Assembly (NCBI RefSeq): GCF_042433895.1 | Contig: NZ_JBHLUA010000002.1 | Span: forward strand, 133,483-197,482 | Length of the DNA: 64,000 nucleotides | Origin: Mesonia maritima | GTDB lineage: Bacteria > Bacteroidota > Bacteroidia > Flavobacteriales > Flavobacteriaceae | Direction of reading: 5' to 3' | Shown: piece after piece, positions 8,425-16,505 of the stretch | How the letters are laid out: the number at the start of each line of letters is the position of its first letter | Position numbering within the stretch: the stretch's first letter is position 1 | Translations under genes and position numbers: made by a program | The notes under the pieces: generated by a model | What the model saw: only the letters and a program-made list of their open reading frames with translations | Told to the model about the DNA's origin: nothing | Database searches by the model: none

Positions 8425-9087
8425 CTATTTCCTCTTATCCCCAGCCCCTTCATCAAAAGCAATCAAATTAAACAGTTCCCGCATCCGGCTACGGACACGG
8501 TTTCCATAGCGTTCTTCCAGTTCCTCGGCATTGAGGTTCGTAGTCGCGTGCGTCTTGATTTTTCGTTTGGTCTGTAGGTATAGTTCATATCTCGATAGCA
8601 GGACTTCGCCCATCACGTTCAGATCCTTGCCGTAAAACCTTCCGGCAGGTTCTACGCCCAGATCATCGAAGCAGAAAAATTTCGTATTTCCATAATCCTC
8701 GATGGTCTTAAAACCAAGATGGTTAAAACTGAATGCAACATTGCGACAGGGGATCATTTCATACGGACGTTGCAACGGCACTAAATGCCGTAAAAGTTTC
8801 AATAAACTGGTTTTACCGCACCCTACCGGGCCCGATAGTAAAATGCCTTTTTCAATATCGATGTCAAATTTTTGGCAGTTTTCCTTGTCCTTGATGAAGT
8901 AGGAACAGAGTTTCAGCAAAATATCCTTGTCCTCTTCATAAATTTTAAATTTCTTTCCAAAGAGTAGCTTTCCCTTGGCATTCAAGTAAATTAGGATTTT
9001 CGGGAAATCGTAAAGCACGCATTTCCCATCAAATTTGCCTAGCGAATATTCCACGCCGCCTTCGGTAATTTTAGAGGGGTTGTCCAT
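8425..9087 (-). CDS. DnaC/IstB-like ATPase, probable helicase loader
   Basis: This 220-residue P-loop ATPase has Walker A GPVGCGKTSLLKLL (about residues 78-92) and Walker B KFFCFDDLGVEPAG (about 137-150). A sensor-like segment (THATTNLNAEELEERYGNRVRSRM, about 182-205) is the pattern of DnaC/IstB-type AAA+ proteins. The ORF starts inside the end of the upstream initiator-like gene (17-bp overlap), so the two proteins are made together. An initiator followed by a DnaC-like loader is the layout of lambda O-P and many phage or plasmid replication modules. An alternative is a general AAA+ partner of mobilisation. Confidence 0.75.
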   Translation of the reverse strand: MDNPSKITEGGVEYSLGKFDGKCVLYDFPKILIYLNAKGKLLFGKKFKIYEEDKDILLKLCSYFIKDKENCQKFDIDIEKGILLSGPVGCGKTSLLKLLRHLVPLQRPYEMIPCRNVAFSFNHLGFKTIEDYGNTKFFCFDDLGVEPAGRFYGKDLNVMGEVLLSRYELYLQTKRKIKTHATTNLNAEELEERYGNRVRSRMRELFNLIAFDEGAGDKRK

Positions 9088-9823
9088 AATCCTTGGTTTT
9101 AGTGGTTTTGAGGTTGTCCCGATTTTGGGACGCTCCCTTTTTGTTTGGTTTGTTTTCTTCGGTAAATAATTCGGTTCTATCCATCCAGTTTTTGGCCAGA
9201 GCCCGCCAATCCCTTATCAACTTCCCATCGCTCGTTTGCCAATTGTTGGCTTCATAATGCGCGAAGAATTTTTTTCCTTCATCAGCATTAAAATCTTTTT
9301 CAATAAAAAAATCTAAAACGGCCTGCCTGCCCTTTGGCTGTTTATTAATGTTTACTTGTTTGGTATTGTTTATATTAGATACCAATGCTTGTCCACTCAC
9401 GGGACGGTGCTGGTACACAGCTTGTCCATTGGTGGGACGGTGCTGGTTCACTACTGGTTCACGTATGGGATGGTACCGTTCCGCAAGCTGTTCCAATTCG
9501 GGATTGTACCGTCCCGTATCCGGTTCATCACTTGTCCCGATAATGGCCATCTTGATTTTACTGCCTTTGTATGGATTGTTCGATGGGAAATAGGATAGGT
9601 ATTCCCACGAGTTTAGGTCGGTAACACAGCGATGATAGGTAGATTTAGAACCTATTTTGGCCACGCGCATCAATTCGCGACGGTTCACAAAAAATTCATC
9701 TGCAAAACGGCTGCTGTTCCATTCTTGGAACAACGCCATATACAGGCTGATATGGGTTGGGTTCAAGCGGTCATCGAAGAAGAATTTTTCAAAAGCCGCA
9801 TTGAGTAGCTTTATATAATTCAT
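9071..9823 (-). CDS. Replication-initiator-like protein with internal repeat linker
   Basis: This 250-residue protein has three parts. Residues 1-100 resemble a winged-helix primase/initiator domain (NPTHISLYMALFQEWNSS, then RRELMRVAKIGSKSTYHRCV). Residues about 100-145 form a repetitive linker with an 11-residue period (RYHP, QHRP, QHRP). Residues about 165-225 (LDFFIEKDFNADEGKKFFAHY, then LIRDWRALAKNWM) resemble the DnaD-like/phage replisome-organiser C-terminal domain. The DNA of the linker is itself a tandem repeat (9387-9518) followed by AT-rich sequence. It overlaps the DnaC-like gene and lies 3 bp from the upstream HTH gene. Replication initiation is inferred from architecture. Databases often call such proteins transcriptional regulators. 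Confidence 0.65.
   Translation of the reverse strand: MNYIKLLNAAFEKFFFDDRLNPTHISLYMALFQEWNSSRFADEFFVNRRELMRVAKIGSKSTYHRCVTDLNSWEYLSYFPSNNPYKGSKIKMAIIGTSDEPDTGRYNPELEQLAERYHPIREPVVNQHRPTNGQAVYQHRPVSGQALVSNINNTKQVNINKQPKGRQAVLDFFIEKDFNADEGKKFFAHYEANNWQTSDGKLIRDWRALAKNWMDRTELFTEENKPNKKGASQNRDNLKTTKTKDYGQPL
9341..9386. other. AT-rich candidate DNA-unwinding element inside the initiator gene
   Basis: Directly beside the four 33-bp repeats, on the side towards the C-terminal coding half, 46 bp contain only 9 G or C by my count, including runs such as TTTATTAATG and TTGTTTATATTAG. The flanking repeat array is GC-rich (about 60% in the first unit). A sharp step from GC-rich iterons to AT-rich DNA is typical of replication origins with an adjacent melting region, as in lambda ori. 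Confidence 0.45.
9387..9518. repeat. Four tandem 33-bp repeats (candidate iterons) inside the initiator gene
   Basis: Units lie at 9387-9419, 9420-9452, 9453-9485 and 9486-9518 with no gaps. The core of each aligns: GGGACGGTGCTGGTAC, GGGACGGTGCTGGTTC, GGGATGGTACCGTTCC and GGGATTGTACCGTCCC. The last two cores are near palindromes (GGGA....GTAC....TCCC in unit 4), so each unit can be seen as an interrupted dyad. The period is 11 codons, so the reading frame of the initiator gene is kept. They may be simple protein-linker repeats or binding sites for the encoded initiator. Confidence 0.7.
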
Positions 9824-9826
9824 CGC

Positions 9827-10111
9827 CTAAGAGTTTAATCCGTGCTGCACACGGTTTGCGGTCATTACATTCTGGATTTCCTCGGCATCGTAGTAAATGA
9901 TACCTCCCACCTTGGTGTAGGGCAGTGTGCCATTGACGCGAAGATTTTGAAGTGTTCCCGGACTGACCTGAAGCAGTTCCATTACTTCGGAAGATTTCAG
10001 GTATTTTTTGAGTTTACCGGTTGCTTGTCGGGATAGGAGCTTTTTAATATCATCGAGCAATTCCATTTTGAATTCCCGAAGATCGTCTGTGGTAATGATA
10101 CTTGTTGGCAT
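9827..10111 (-). CDS. Excisionase-like helix-turn-helix protein
   Basis: This 94-residue protein has an N-terminal helical segment and a C-terminal MerR-like HTH_17 domain (about residues 38-88: YLKSSEVMELLQVSPGTLQNL, then GTLPYTKVGGIIYY). This is the form of small excisionase or transcription factors that sit next to replication or integration genes in Bacteroidota elements. It lies 3 bp upstream of the initiator-like gene and is probably first in that operon. Its own upstream region contains a hairpin and two copies of a dyad repeat that could be its binding sites. Confidence 0.8.
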   Translation of the reverse strand: MPTSIITTDDLREFKMELLDDIKKLLSRQATGKLKKYLKSSEVMELLQVSPGTLQNLRVNGTLPYTKVGGIIYYDAEEIQNVMTANRVQHGLNS

Positions 10112-10134
10112 AATAGAACGGTTTTAAATGAAAA

Positions 10135-10170
10135 GGGCTACCGCCTCAGTCTAAACTAATTTGATAGCCC
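10135..10170. promoter_or_regulatory. Inverted repeat in the leader of the HTH/initiator operon
   Basis: GGGCTA at 10135-10140 pairs with TAGCCC at 10165-10170 around a 24-nt interior. It lies 24-59 bp upstream of the minus-strand HTH gene start (10111), so it would be in the 5' leader of that mRNA or part of its operator. There is no U-run following it on the minus strand, so it is not an ordinary terminator. Confidence 0.35.
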
Positions 10171-10200
10171 CTCGCAGGATTTGACTTTCGTTCTACAAAT

Positions 10201-10376
10201 TTGGGATAGTTTAATGGGTTTTATTCCCAAGGTATACCCAAGTTGGGTGTTTTTATTTTCTCATTTTCAATGAGTTAAAATGGTTTTATTTGTTTGTTGT
10301 TCATTGGAAGGTCAACACTAAACAGCCATAAAAAAAATTAATTTTATTTTTTCCCAAGTCGTACCCAACTTGGGAG
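10201..10376. promoter_or_regulatory. Duplicated CCCAA/TTGGG operator-like repeats
   Basis: Two 26-bp direct copies occur at 10224-10249 and 10351-10376. Both read TTCCCAAG, three variable bases, TACCCAA, G or C, then TTGGG. Half-sites fall at 10226, 10237 and 10243 in copy one and at 10353, 10364 and 10370 in copy two, so the internal spacing (11 and 6 bp) is identical. The last two half-sites of each copy form the palindrome CCCAA(N)TTGGG. An extra TTGGG lies at 10201. The copies sit in the 294-bp interval between rteC and the HTH gene. They are best explained as binding sites for an element regulator or recombination accessory protein. No other gene is seen in this interval. Confidence 0.55.
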
Positions 10377-10405
10377 AAAATTTAACATTTTCAGGGTTGA
10401 ATAAA

Positions 10406-11257
10406 TTAACCGTCGGTTTCTTCCATCCTTTGTAAAAGCGCAGATTTTAGCCTATCGATAAATTTGGTCAGGTCTATCTTCCTTTCCCTGATTTCTAAAA
10501 AAGTCCTGTACACGTTACCAAGATTTAGGTCAAAAATACTTTCGCAAGCCGAAGCCATTTCTTTAATCCCGGCCGTTCCACTTTTTATGGCCCCAGAGGC
10601 TTGTAAAGCATATATCAATTCTATCAAATCTGTTTTTGAAGCAGTCCAGCTTAGCCGATCCCCGTTGGCCAAGGTATTTAATTCTCGTGATTTCCCATAA
10701 GATATATCTCTTAAATAGCTCAGTTCTTGAACATAATGGTTAACTAAAAGATCATAAGCCATAATTTTAGCGACGGCGTTATCGTGGCTTGTAGAGAATT
10801 CGGCATCGGTATAAAAATGGGAGGTATTGGAAACCAAACTGATTTTATCCTTTCCGCGCAAAAAATAAAATTCATCGAGAACCGTAGATTGCTCCCTATA
10901 ATACTTTATGAAATCTATATTACGCCGGTTACTTTCTTGAAGTTTTTTTATTTCTGCGTCTATAAATTCCTGTTGGGATTTTATTGTTCCCGCAGGCCTA
11001 TTTATCAAGAAATTATAGAGTTTAGCATAAAATTTTAACCGACTGTATATGTAAGGTTTATGTTCTTTAAAGAATGTTATTTCGTCCTGTTGATTACTGA
11101 ACTCATTTTGCCTTACACATATTCTTAATTTTTGTAAATACTGCCTGGAAACGGAAATTCCTTGCTCAACGTTGTTAAAATCGTTAAGATTGGATTCTAC
11201 AACCGCCTTCATATCCTCTTTGTAATCATCTAATATTTTATGTATTAATTTAAGCAA
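10406..11257 (-). CDS. rteC: RteC-family regulator of the conjugative element
   Basis: This 283-residue protein matches RteC, the activator of excision and transfer in CTnDOT-type elements. The hallmark C-terminal segment LSWTASKTDLIELIYALQASGAI (about residues 205-227) is followed by GNVYRTFLEIRERK and TKFIDRLKSALLQRMEE. The central region is helical. The RteA/RteB two-component pair is not present in the window. rteC lies 26 bp downstream of an MFS exporter gene and may be co-transcribed with the copper ATPase and MFS genes, which would tie element mobilisation to metal-induced transcription. Confidence 0.9.
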   Translation of the reverse strand: MLKLIHKILDDYKEDMKAVVESNLNDFNNVEQGISVSRQYLQKLRICVRQNEFSNQQDEITFFKEHKPYIYSRLKFYAKLYNFLINRPAGTIKSQQEFIDAEIKKLQESNRRNIDFIKYYREQSTVLDEFYFLRGKDKISLVSNTSHFYTDAEFSTSHDNAVAKIMAYDLLVNHYVQELSYLRDISYGKSRELNTLANGDRLSWTASKTDLIELIYALQASGAIKSGTAGIKEMASACESIFDLNLGNVYRTFLEIRERKIDLTKFIDRLKSALLQRMEETDG

Positions 11258-11283
11258 AACATATATGGGGCTTTAGAATTCGG

Positions 11284-12540
11284 TTAATTATCAGTAAGTG
11301 ATCTTTGGGTATTTTCGTTGGTAGGTTTGTAAAAGCTTCTATAAAAATACAGTAATCCAATAGCGGTCAGTATGATGATGCCGGCAATAATAAATGGGTA
11401 ATAAAACCCACCTGCAATAAGCCAAGTCCCTATAACCGGGCCTAAAATCTGTCCCACACTATTTGCCGATGTTTGGATAGAAATATTGCTGCCCGCATTT
11501 TCTTTTGAAAGTAAGGAAACGGCCGAAAGTAGGTTCGGGGTTACCAGAGCACCTCCTGTGGCAAATGTGATGATTAACACATAGACATAAAATTCGTTGT
11601 TGAAAAAAGGGAATGCGATCATTGAAATTCCCGAAATCAATAATCCGGCCCCGATTTGTTGCTTTGCCGTTATCAATTTTTTACCGTAGGTCGCAAATAC
11701 AGGTTGTAATACCGCCATTACCACCCCACAAAGCATAAAACCAATGCCTATTTGAATACTGGTAAATGACAACTCGTCTTTTCCATAAATTGAAAAAACC
11801 GTTTCAAAGAGGGTGACTACGAACTGCATTACAAAAGAAAGCAGTAAAAGGACGATAAAGAACCTACTAAAGCTAAAATTTAATTTTTGTTTTCCTGAAG
11901 CAAAATTGATTACTGGTGCTGTATTTTTAAGCCATTTAATAAGTATCATCATTACAATAAAACCCAAAAGAGCTATCAGAAGAAATGGGATTGAAAAGCG
12001 ATCCAGATGTAATATCCCTAATGAATATTTAAAATGTAGGTTGGTTTGGGATAGGAAGCTGCCTAAAACGGGTCCAAAAATAACCCCGGAACTTATAGCC
12101 ACACCAGACCAAGCCATAATCTTGGTCCTATGCTTTCTAGAAGTGATATCACTAAGGTATGCATTACTGACAGGAATAACAGCCGATGTGAATATACCTC
12201 CAAGGATACGCGCTATATAGAGCATTGTAAGAGATGTTGCCAGTCCAGTAAGCAGTTGCATTACTATAAATCCAATTAATCCAACAATGATTATGGGCTT
12301 ACGTCCATATTTATCGGATAACCTACCCCAGAGTATAGCGAAAAGAAGCTGAAAGAGCGGATAAATACTGGTCAATAAACCAATATGAAAGTTAATCGAA
12401 TCAGTATCCAGGTTATCTCCTAAAGCAAGCCTTTCGGTATAGTATGGAAGGATTGGTAATAAAATGCCATACCCAAGCATTACCATAAATAAACTCAGCA
12501 GGATCAAAATAATCCTGCCGAGCTTTCTTTTTTTGCTCAT
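11284..12540 (-). CDS. MFS drug:H+ antiporter (DHA1/Tet-like)
   Basis: This 418-residue, 12-helix transporter has the MFS motif A between helices 2 and 3 (GRLSDKYGRKPIIIVG, about residues 72-87). Motif C-like GVIFGPVLG in helix 5 (about 152-160) marks it as an antiporter-type exporter. It resembles tetracycline/multidrug DHA1 pumps, but the substrate cannot be assigned. The start codon overlaps the copper ATPase stop (TAATG), so it is translationally coupled to copB. Coupling to a metal ATPase suggests export of a metal, a metal chelate or a drug. Confidence 0.85.
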   Translation of the reverse strand: MSKKRKLGRIILILLSLFMVMLGYGILLPILPYYTERLALGDNLDTDSINFHIGLLTSIYPLFQLLFAILWGRLSDKYGRKPIIIVGLIGFIVMQLLTGLATSLTMLYIARILGGIFTSAVIPVSNAYLSDITSRKHRTKIMAWSGVAISSGVIFGPVLGSFLSQTNLHFKYSLGILHLDRFSIPFLLIALLGFIVMMILIKWLKNTAPVINFASGKQKLNFSFSRFFIVLLLLSFVMQFVVTLFETVFSIYGKDELSFTSIQIGIGFMLCGVVMAVLQPVFATYGKKLITAKQQIGAGLLISGISMIAFPFFNNEFYVYVLIITFATGGALVTPNLLSAVSLLSKENAGSNISIQTSANSVGQILGPVIGTWLIAGGFYYPFIIAGIIILTAIGLLYFYRSFYKPTNENTQRSLTDN

Positions 12541-14642
12541 TATTTCTTTCCAATTTTCTTTTTCAATAATTGAGCATTAATGGCCACAATAATTGTACTC
12601 AAACTCATAAGTACGGCTCCAACGGCTGGGCCTAAAACAAAACCGGTAGAATAAAGCACCCCAGCAGCTAACGGAATGGCAATAACGTTGTACCCCGTCG
12701 CCCAAACAAGATTCTGGATCATTTTATTGTAGGTAGCCTTGCCAAACAGAATCAAGTTAGCAATATCTTGTGGATTGCTATTTACCAAAATAATATCGGC
12801 GGTTTCGGCGGCTACGTCCGTGCCAGAACCTACCGCAATACCCACATTCGCCTGGGCCAAAGCTGGGGCATCGTTCACTCCGTCGCCGGTCATTGCAACA
12901 AACTCTCCTTTACTTTCCAACTCTTTTACTATTTCCACTTTTTGATGTGGTAAAACTTCGGCGTAGTATCCATCCAATCCGAGTTTATCACTAACAGCTT
13001 TGGCAGTTCTTTCATTATCACCAGTAGCCATTAAAACTTTAATATTATTCTTTTTAAAGACCTTTATAGCTTCGGCAGATTCTGGTCTGATCTCATCGGC
13101 AAGCGCAATATATCCAGCCAATTCTCCATCAATCAAGACAAAAACAACAGTTTCTGCGGCATCGCTATAAGCATCCTCGGGAATAATTATTTTTTCATCT
13201 CTTAAATAGCCCGGACTTACAACTTTTATTTGTTTCCCCTCTACGTTGGCTTCAACCCCTTTACCGGTAATTGCGTTGAAGTTTTCTGGATTTGGAATAG
13301 CAACTTTGCCTTCTTTTACTTTTTTAATTATTCCAACGGCAATAGGGTGTTCCGAGCTTTGCTCCAAAGCACTCGCAAATCGTAATATTTCCTCTTTCGA
13401 AAATTTTTCATCTACAGATTCAATGCGGGTAACCCCAAAGTCCCCTTTTGTAAGCGTTCCCGTTTTATCAAAAAGCAGAACTGAAATTTTGCGGGATTCT
13501 TCAAAGGCTGTCCTATTACGAATCAACAATCCGTTCTGTGCAGATACAGCAGTAGAAATAGCGACTACTAATGGGATGGCAAGGCCTAAGGCGTGGGGAC
13601 AGGCGATAATCATTACCGTTACCATACGCTCCAAAGCATACACAAAAGGGAAGCCTAAAATCAGCCAAACCGCCAATGTACCAAATCCAATTCCCAATGC
13701 GATATAGGTAAGCCATTTTGCAGCCCTATCCGAGAGGTTTTGCATTTTTGATTTGGACTTTTGTGCTTCTTCAACCATTGTGATGACCTTGTTGAGATAG
13801 CTGTCCTTTCCTGTATGCTCTACTTTTACCTTTAAACTGCCATTACCATTTACCGAACCTCCAATTACTTTATCTTTTTCTTCTTTTTTTACTGGTTTAG
13901 ATTCTCCGGTAAGCATAGATTCATTTAGATAACTGGAACCTTCTGTGATGATACCATCAGCAGGAACTTTTTCACCAGGCTTAACCAAAATTATATCGTC
14001 TTTTAATAAATCTTCCAATTGAATATCTTCAACGGTATCACCTTTTACACGATGTGCTTCGGCTGGCATCATACTTACCAAAAGCTGTAGGGCTTTTGAA
14101 GCTCCCAAGACGCTTTTCATCTCTATCCAGTGTCCTACTAACATAATTGCGATAAGAGTAGCCAGTTCCCAGAAAAAATCAACTCCTTCTAAACCGAACA
14201 CCGTTGCCGAACTATAAAAGTAAGCCACAGTAATGGCCATAGAAATAAGAGTCATCATCCCCGGTGCACCTTTTTTAACTTCGGACCAAAATCCGGTAAT
14301 AAATGGCCAGCCGCCATAGAAATACACTACTGAAGAAAGGGCAAATAAAATATATTGGTTTCCGGGAAGCAGGAACTCATAGCCAATAAACCCCTGGATC
14401 ATCGGGGAGATGATAAGGATGGGAATGGTCAAGATTAAGGTTACCCAAAAGCGTTTTCTAAAGTCGGCAATCATCATTTTATGATGGTCGTGTCCGTGTT
14501 CTCCGTGACCTGGATTATGGCCGGAATGGTCTCCATCGCCGTGATTCATTTTTGAATGATCTTCTTTTTTGTGGTCCATTTTAGAATGGTCCATTTTAGA
14601 ATGATCCATTTCTTCGTGTTTGTGGTGTTCGTGATTTTCCAT
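12540..14642 (-). CDS. copB: CopB-type copper/silver P1B-ATPase (CPH motif)
   Basis: This 700-residue P-type ATPase has a His/Met-rich cytosolic N-terminus (residues 1-56, with repeated DHSKM) in place of an HMA domain. The membrane metal site reads IACPHALGLAIP, and CPH rather than CPC is diagnostic of the CopB (P1B-3) group. Other motifs are TGES (actuator), DKTGTLTKGD (phosphorylation Asp), HP in SSEHPIAVGI, and GDGVNDAPALAQANVGIA. It exports Cu or Ag from the cytoplasm. The first gene upstream (97 aa) is 18 bp away, and the MFS gene follows with a 1-bp overlap. Confidence 0.95.
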   Translation of the reverse strand: MENHEHHKHEEMDHSKMDHSKMDHKKEDHSKMNHGDGDHSGHNPGHGEHGHDHHKMMIADFRKRFWVTLILTIPILIISPMIQGFIGYEFLLPGNQYILFALSSVVYFYGGWPFITGFWSEVKKGAPGMMTLISMAITVAYFYSSATVFGLEGVDFFWELATLIAIMLVGHWIEMKSVLGASKALQLLVSMMPAEAHRVKGDTVEDIQLEDLLKDDIILVKPGEKVPADGIITEGSSYLNESMLTGESKPVKKEEKDKVIGGSVNGNGSLKVKVEHTGKDSYLNKVITMVEEAQKSKSKMQNLSDRAAKWLTYIALGIGFGTLAVWLILGFPFVYALERMVTVMIIACPHALGLAIPLVVAISTAVSAQNGLLIRNRTAFEESRKISVLLFDKTGTLTKGDFGVTRIESVDEKFSKEEILRFASALEQSSEHPIAVGIIKKVKEGKVAIPNPENFNAITGKGVEANVEGKQIKVVSPGYLRDEKIIIPEDAYSDAAETVVFVLIDGELAGYIALADEIRPESAEAIKVFKKNNIKVLMATGDNERTAKAVSDKLGLDGYYAEVLPHQKVEIVKELESKGEFVAMTGDGVNDAPALAQANVGIAVGSGTDVAAETADIILVNSNPQDIANLILFGKATYNKMIQNLVWATGYNVIAIPLAAGVLYSTGFVLGPAVGAVLMSLSTIIVAINAQLLKKKIGKK

Positions 14643-14660
14643 TATAGTATTGTTTAAGTG

Positions 14661-14954
14661 TTATCTTAATTTTTTTCGCATTTTTTCTGAAATATTCTCA
14701 GAATAGACACCGTAGGCATCTACCAGAAGTCCTTTAATTCCATCTTTGGAAGATATAGCATATAAAACACTATTATCATCGGTACTGCTCATTCCTTCAA
14801 AGCGAAAGGTTTTATCTACTTTAAAATCTTCTGGCCGGATCTCAATTTTCAAGGAAGGACATTCCAAGCATTCAGGCTTTAAGTTGAAATCATAGGGATA
14901 ATCGTTAGCCTGTAAATCATTTATAGCTTCTGATAGTGTATCGTAATTTTTCAT
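14661..14954 (-). CDS. 97-residue protein of the family often labelled phosphoribosylpyrophosphate synthetase
   Basis: The sequence (NYDTLSEAINDLQANDYPYDFNL, a CLEC pair at about residues 29-32, RFEGMSSTDDNSVLYAISS, KGLLVDAYGVYSE) belongs to a conserved small Bacteroidota family that is often annotated as PRPP synthetase. It has none of the PRPP-binding or ATP-binding motifs of that enzyme, so the catalytic label is not supported. It lies 10 bp after the next upstream gene in a run that includes a genuine PRPP synthetase. The CxxC-like pair could bind metal. The function is unknown. Confidence 0.75.
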   Translation of the reverse strand: MKNYDTLSEAINDLQANDYPYDFNLKPECLECPSLKIEIRPEDFKVDKTFRFEGMSSTDDNSVLYAISSKDGIKGLLVDAYGVYSENISEKMRKKLR

Positions 14955-14964
14955 TTGTCTTTAT

Positions 14965-15609
14965 TTATTTATAGTTTATTGTAAAATAACTCTTATCTTC
15001 TTCTGTAAATTTCTGAAAGGTCAATAAACCTTTTTCATTTAATTTTTCGATAACGGTATAGTTGAGTTGCTTGATGCGAATTCCCCAGGCATAAGCCTTA
15101 ATATTGATTTTTGATTTAATATTGTTTTTGCCAGCTTCTAATTTTCGGTCGTAAATTTTTATGATGCTTTTTGAACCAAAAAAGTTCAACAAGCCCGAGT
15201 CAAAACTCATTTTCAATTCAATATCTTTCAAGTTTTGTAAATCGTAGAGCTCTTTAAAATTTTCAGAAGTAGTATTAATTTCGGTTTCTTTTGATTTTGG
15301 GTTGGAAAACGGAAATGCCATTACCATTATACTGGCTTCATCAGGCTTACAGCGATAGGTCGTGGTGTATTTGTCAGTAGATTTTTTGTTCTTGTCAAAT
15401 AATTCCGTAACCACCTTAATTTCATAATATCCATTTTTATGAATAACTTTTTCAGATTCAAAAGTTTGCTTGTTTAAAAAAGCACCTTCTTCATTGAAAT
15501 TCTCCCGAATTACATCCCTGCCTGAAATCTGCCCAATGAGCATTTCAGTTTGTCCATTCATTGAGATGCTGAATAATATAATAATGAGTATGAAGCTTCG
15601 CTTTATCAT
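14965..15609 (-). CDS. Exported protein of unknown function
   Basis: This 214-residue protein has an N-terminal signal peptide (RSFILIIILFSISMNGQ, residues 3-19). The mature part is beta-rich, with repeated alternating strands (YYEIKVVTELFDK, KYTTTYRCKPDE, IKSKINIKAYAWGIRIKQLNY), and resembles the periplasmic DUF3108/TapB-like beta proteins of Bacteroidota. It overlaps the PRPP synthetase gene by 4 bp (ATGA), so it is translated with cytosolic nucleotide enzymes although it is exported. No catalytic motif is visible. Confidence 0.7.
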   Translation of the reverse strand: MIKRSFILIIILFSISMNGQTEMLIGQISGRDVIRENFNEEGAFLNKQTFESEKVIHKNGYYEIKVVTELFDKNKKSTDKYTTTYRCKPDEASIMVMAFPFSNPKSKETEINTTSENFKELYDLQNLKDIELKMSFDSGLLNFFGSKSIIKIYDRKLEAGKNNIKSKINIKAYAWGIRIKQLNYTVIEKLNEKGLLTFQKFTEEDKSYFTINYK

Positions 15610-16499
15610 ATATGGTGCATTAATTTCTTTACTTCTTTTGCCAGTACATCGCTCAAATCAATAGTATTTGAAGGGTGTGGAATGGTATTACAGGTCACTA
15701 TTTTTTCCACGCCGGAATCCAACAAATCCTGATAGGCTTTACCCGAAAAAACTGCGTGAATACCAACACATACCGGGGGTTTCATTTCTGCTTTTTTTAA
15801 ATGTTCTACGGTTTCAATCATTGTACGTGCGGTGGAAATAATATCATCCACTAAAATAGGTGTGGCATTTTTGTATGTATCCACATCTGGTACAGAGACT
15901 TCCACATCACGATCGCCGTGACGTACTTTTTGCAATACCGTAAATGGGGCTCCTGCATTTTTAGCAACTTCAGAAACCCATTGCTCACTCTCAGAATCGG
16001 GACCGATAAGTACTGGGTTTTTGATGTTTTCCTTTATCCAATCTGAAATAGCATCGGCAGCGTGAATCACTTTATTCGGAATTTGATACACTTCCCCCAA
16101 AGAGCTAATTCTATGTAAATGTGGGTCAACAGTGGTAATGCTATCGGCAAAACCTGAAATCAATTTTCCGAAGAAACCAGAAGTTACCCCTTCACCTTCG
16201 TTAAAAACTTTGTCTTGTCGCATATACGCCAAATAGGGTGCTACCAAACAGGTGCACATAGCTCCTAATGATTTGGCTGTGTGGCTTAGAAAATAAAGTG
16301 GCAACAGTTTTGCATCTGGTTCGTGCAAGGTGCATACCAGTACCACACATTTATCTTTAACATCAGACAATATGCGCGTGTAGGATTCTCCATCAGGGAA
16401 TTCCCGCAAAGTGGCTTTGCCCACTTCAGCATTCATTTTTGTGGCCATTAGTTCTGTTAGTTCTTCATTTCCGGGAAGACTGAATAATATTGTTTTCAT
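15606..16499 (-). CDS. prs: Ribose-phosphate pyrophosphokinase (PRPP synthetase)
   Basis: This 297-residue enzyme makes PRPP from ribose 5-phosphate and ATP. The N-terminal domain begins with ILFSLPGNEELTELMATKM. The ribose-phosphate/pyrophosphate loop reads PILVDDIISTARTM (about residues 212-225), and the flexible loop region includes VRHGDRDVEVS. It lies in the shorter, more divergent group than the housekeeping enzyme (about 310-315 residues), so it is likely a second, non-essential copy. It is 6 bp from the phosphorylase gene upstream, a pairing that links nucleoside phosphorolysis to PRPP. Confidence 0.9.
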   Translation of the reverse strand: MKTILFSLPGNEELTELMATKMNAEVGKATLREFPDGESYTRILSDVKDKCVVLVCTLHEPDAKLLPLYFLSHTAKSLGAMCTCLVAPYLAYMRQDKVFNEGEGVTSGFFGKLISGFADSITTVDPHLHRISSLGEVYQIPNKVIHAADAISDWIKENIKNPVLIGPDSESEQWVSEVAKNAGAPFTVLQKVRHGDRDVEVSVPDVDTYKNATPILVDDIISTARTMIETVEHLKKAEMKPPVCVGIHAVFSGKAYQDLLDSGVEKIVTCNTIPHPSNTIDLSDVLAKEVKKLMHHI

Positions 16500-16505
16500 A
16501 GTTTT

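Noticed and set aside
9348..9598. Two plus-strand frames of about 80 codons with Cys/Trp-rich repeats
   Set aside because: They are opposite-strand readings of the 33-bp repeats inside the initiator gene. The minus-strand frame has domain matches and gene overlaps on both sides.
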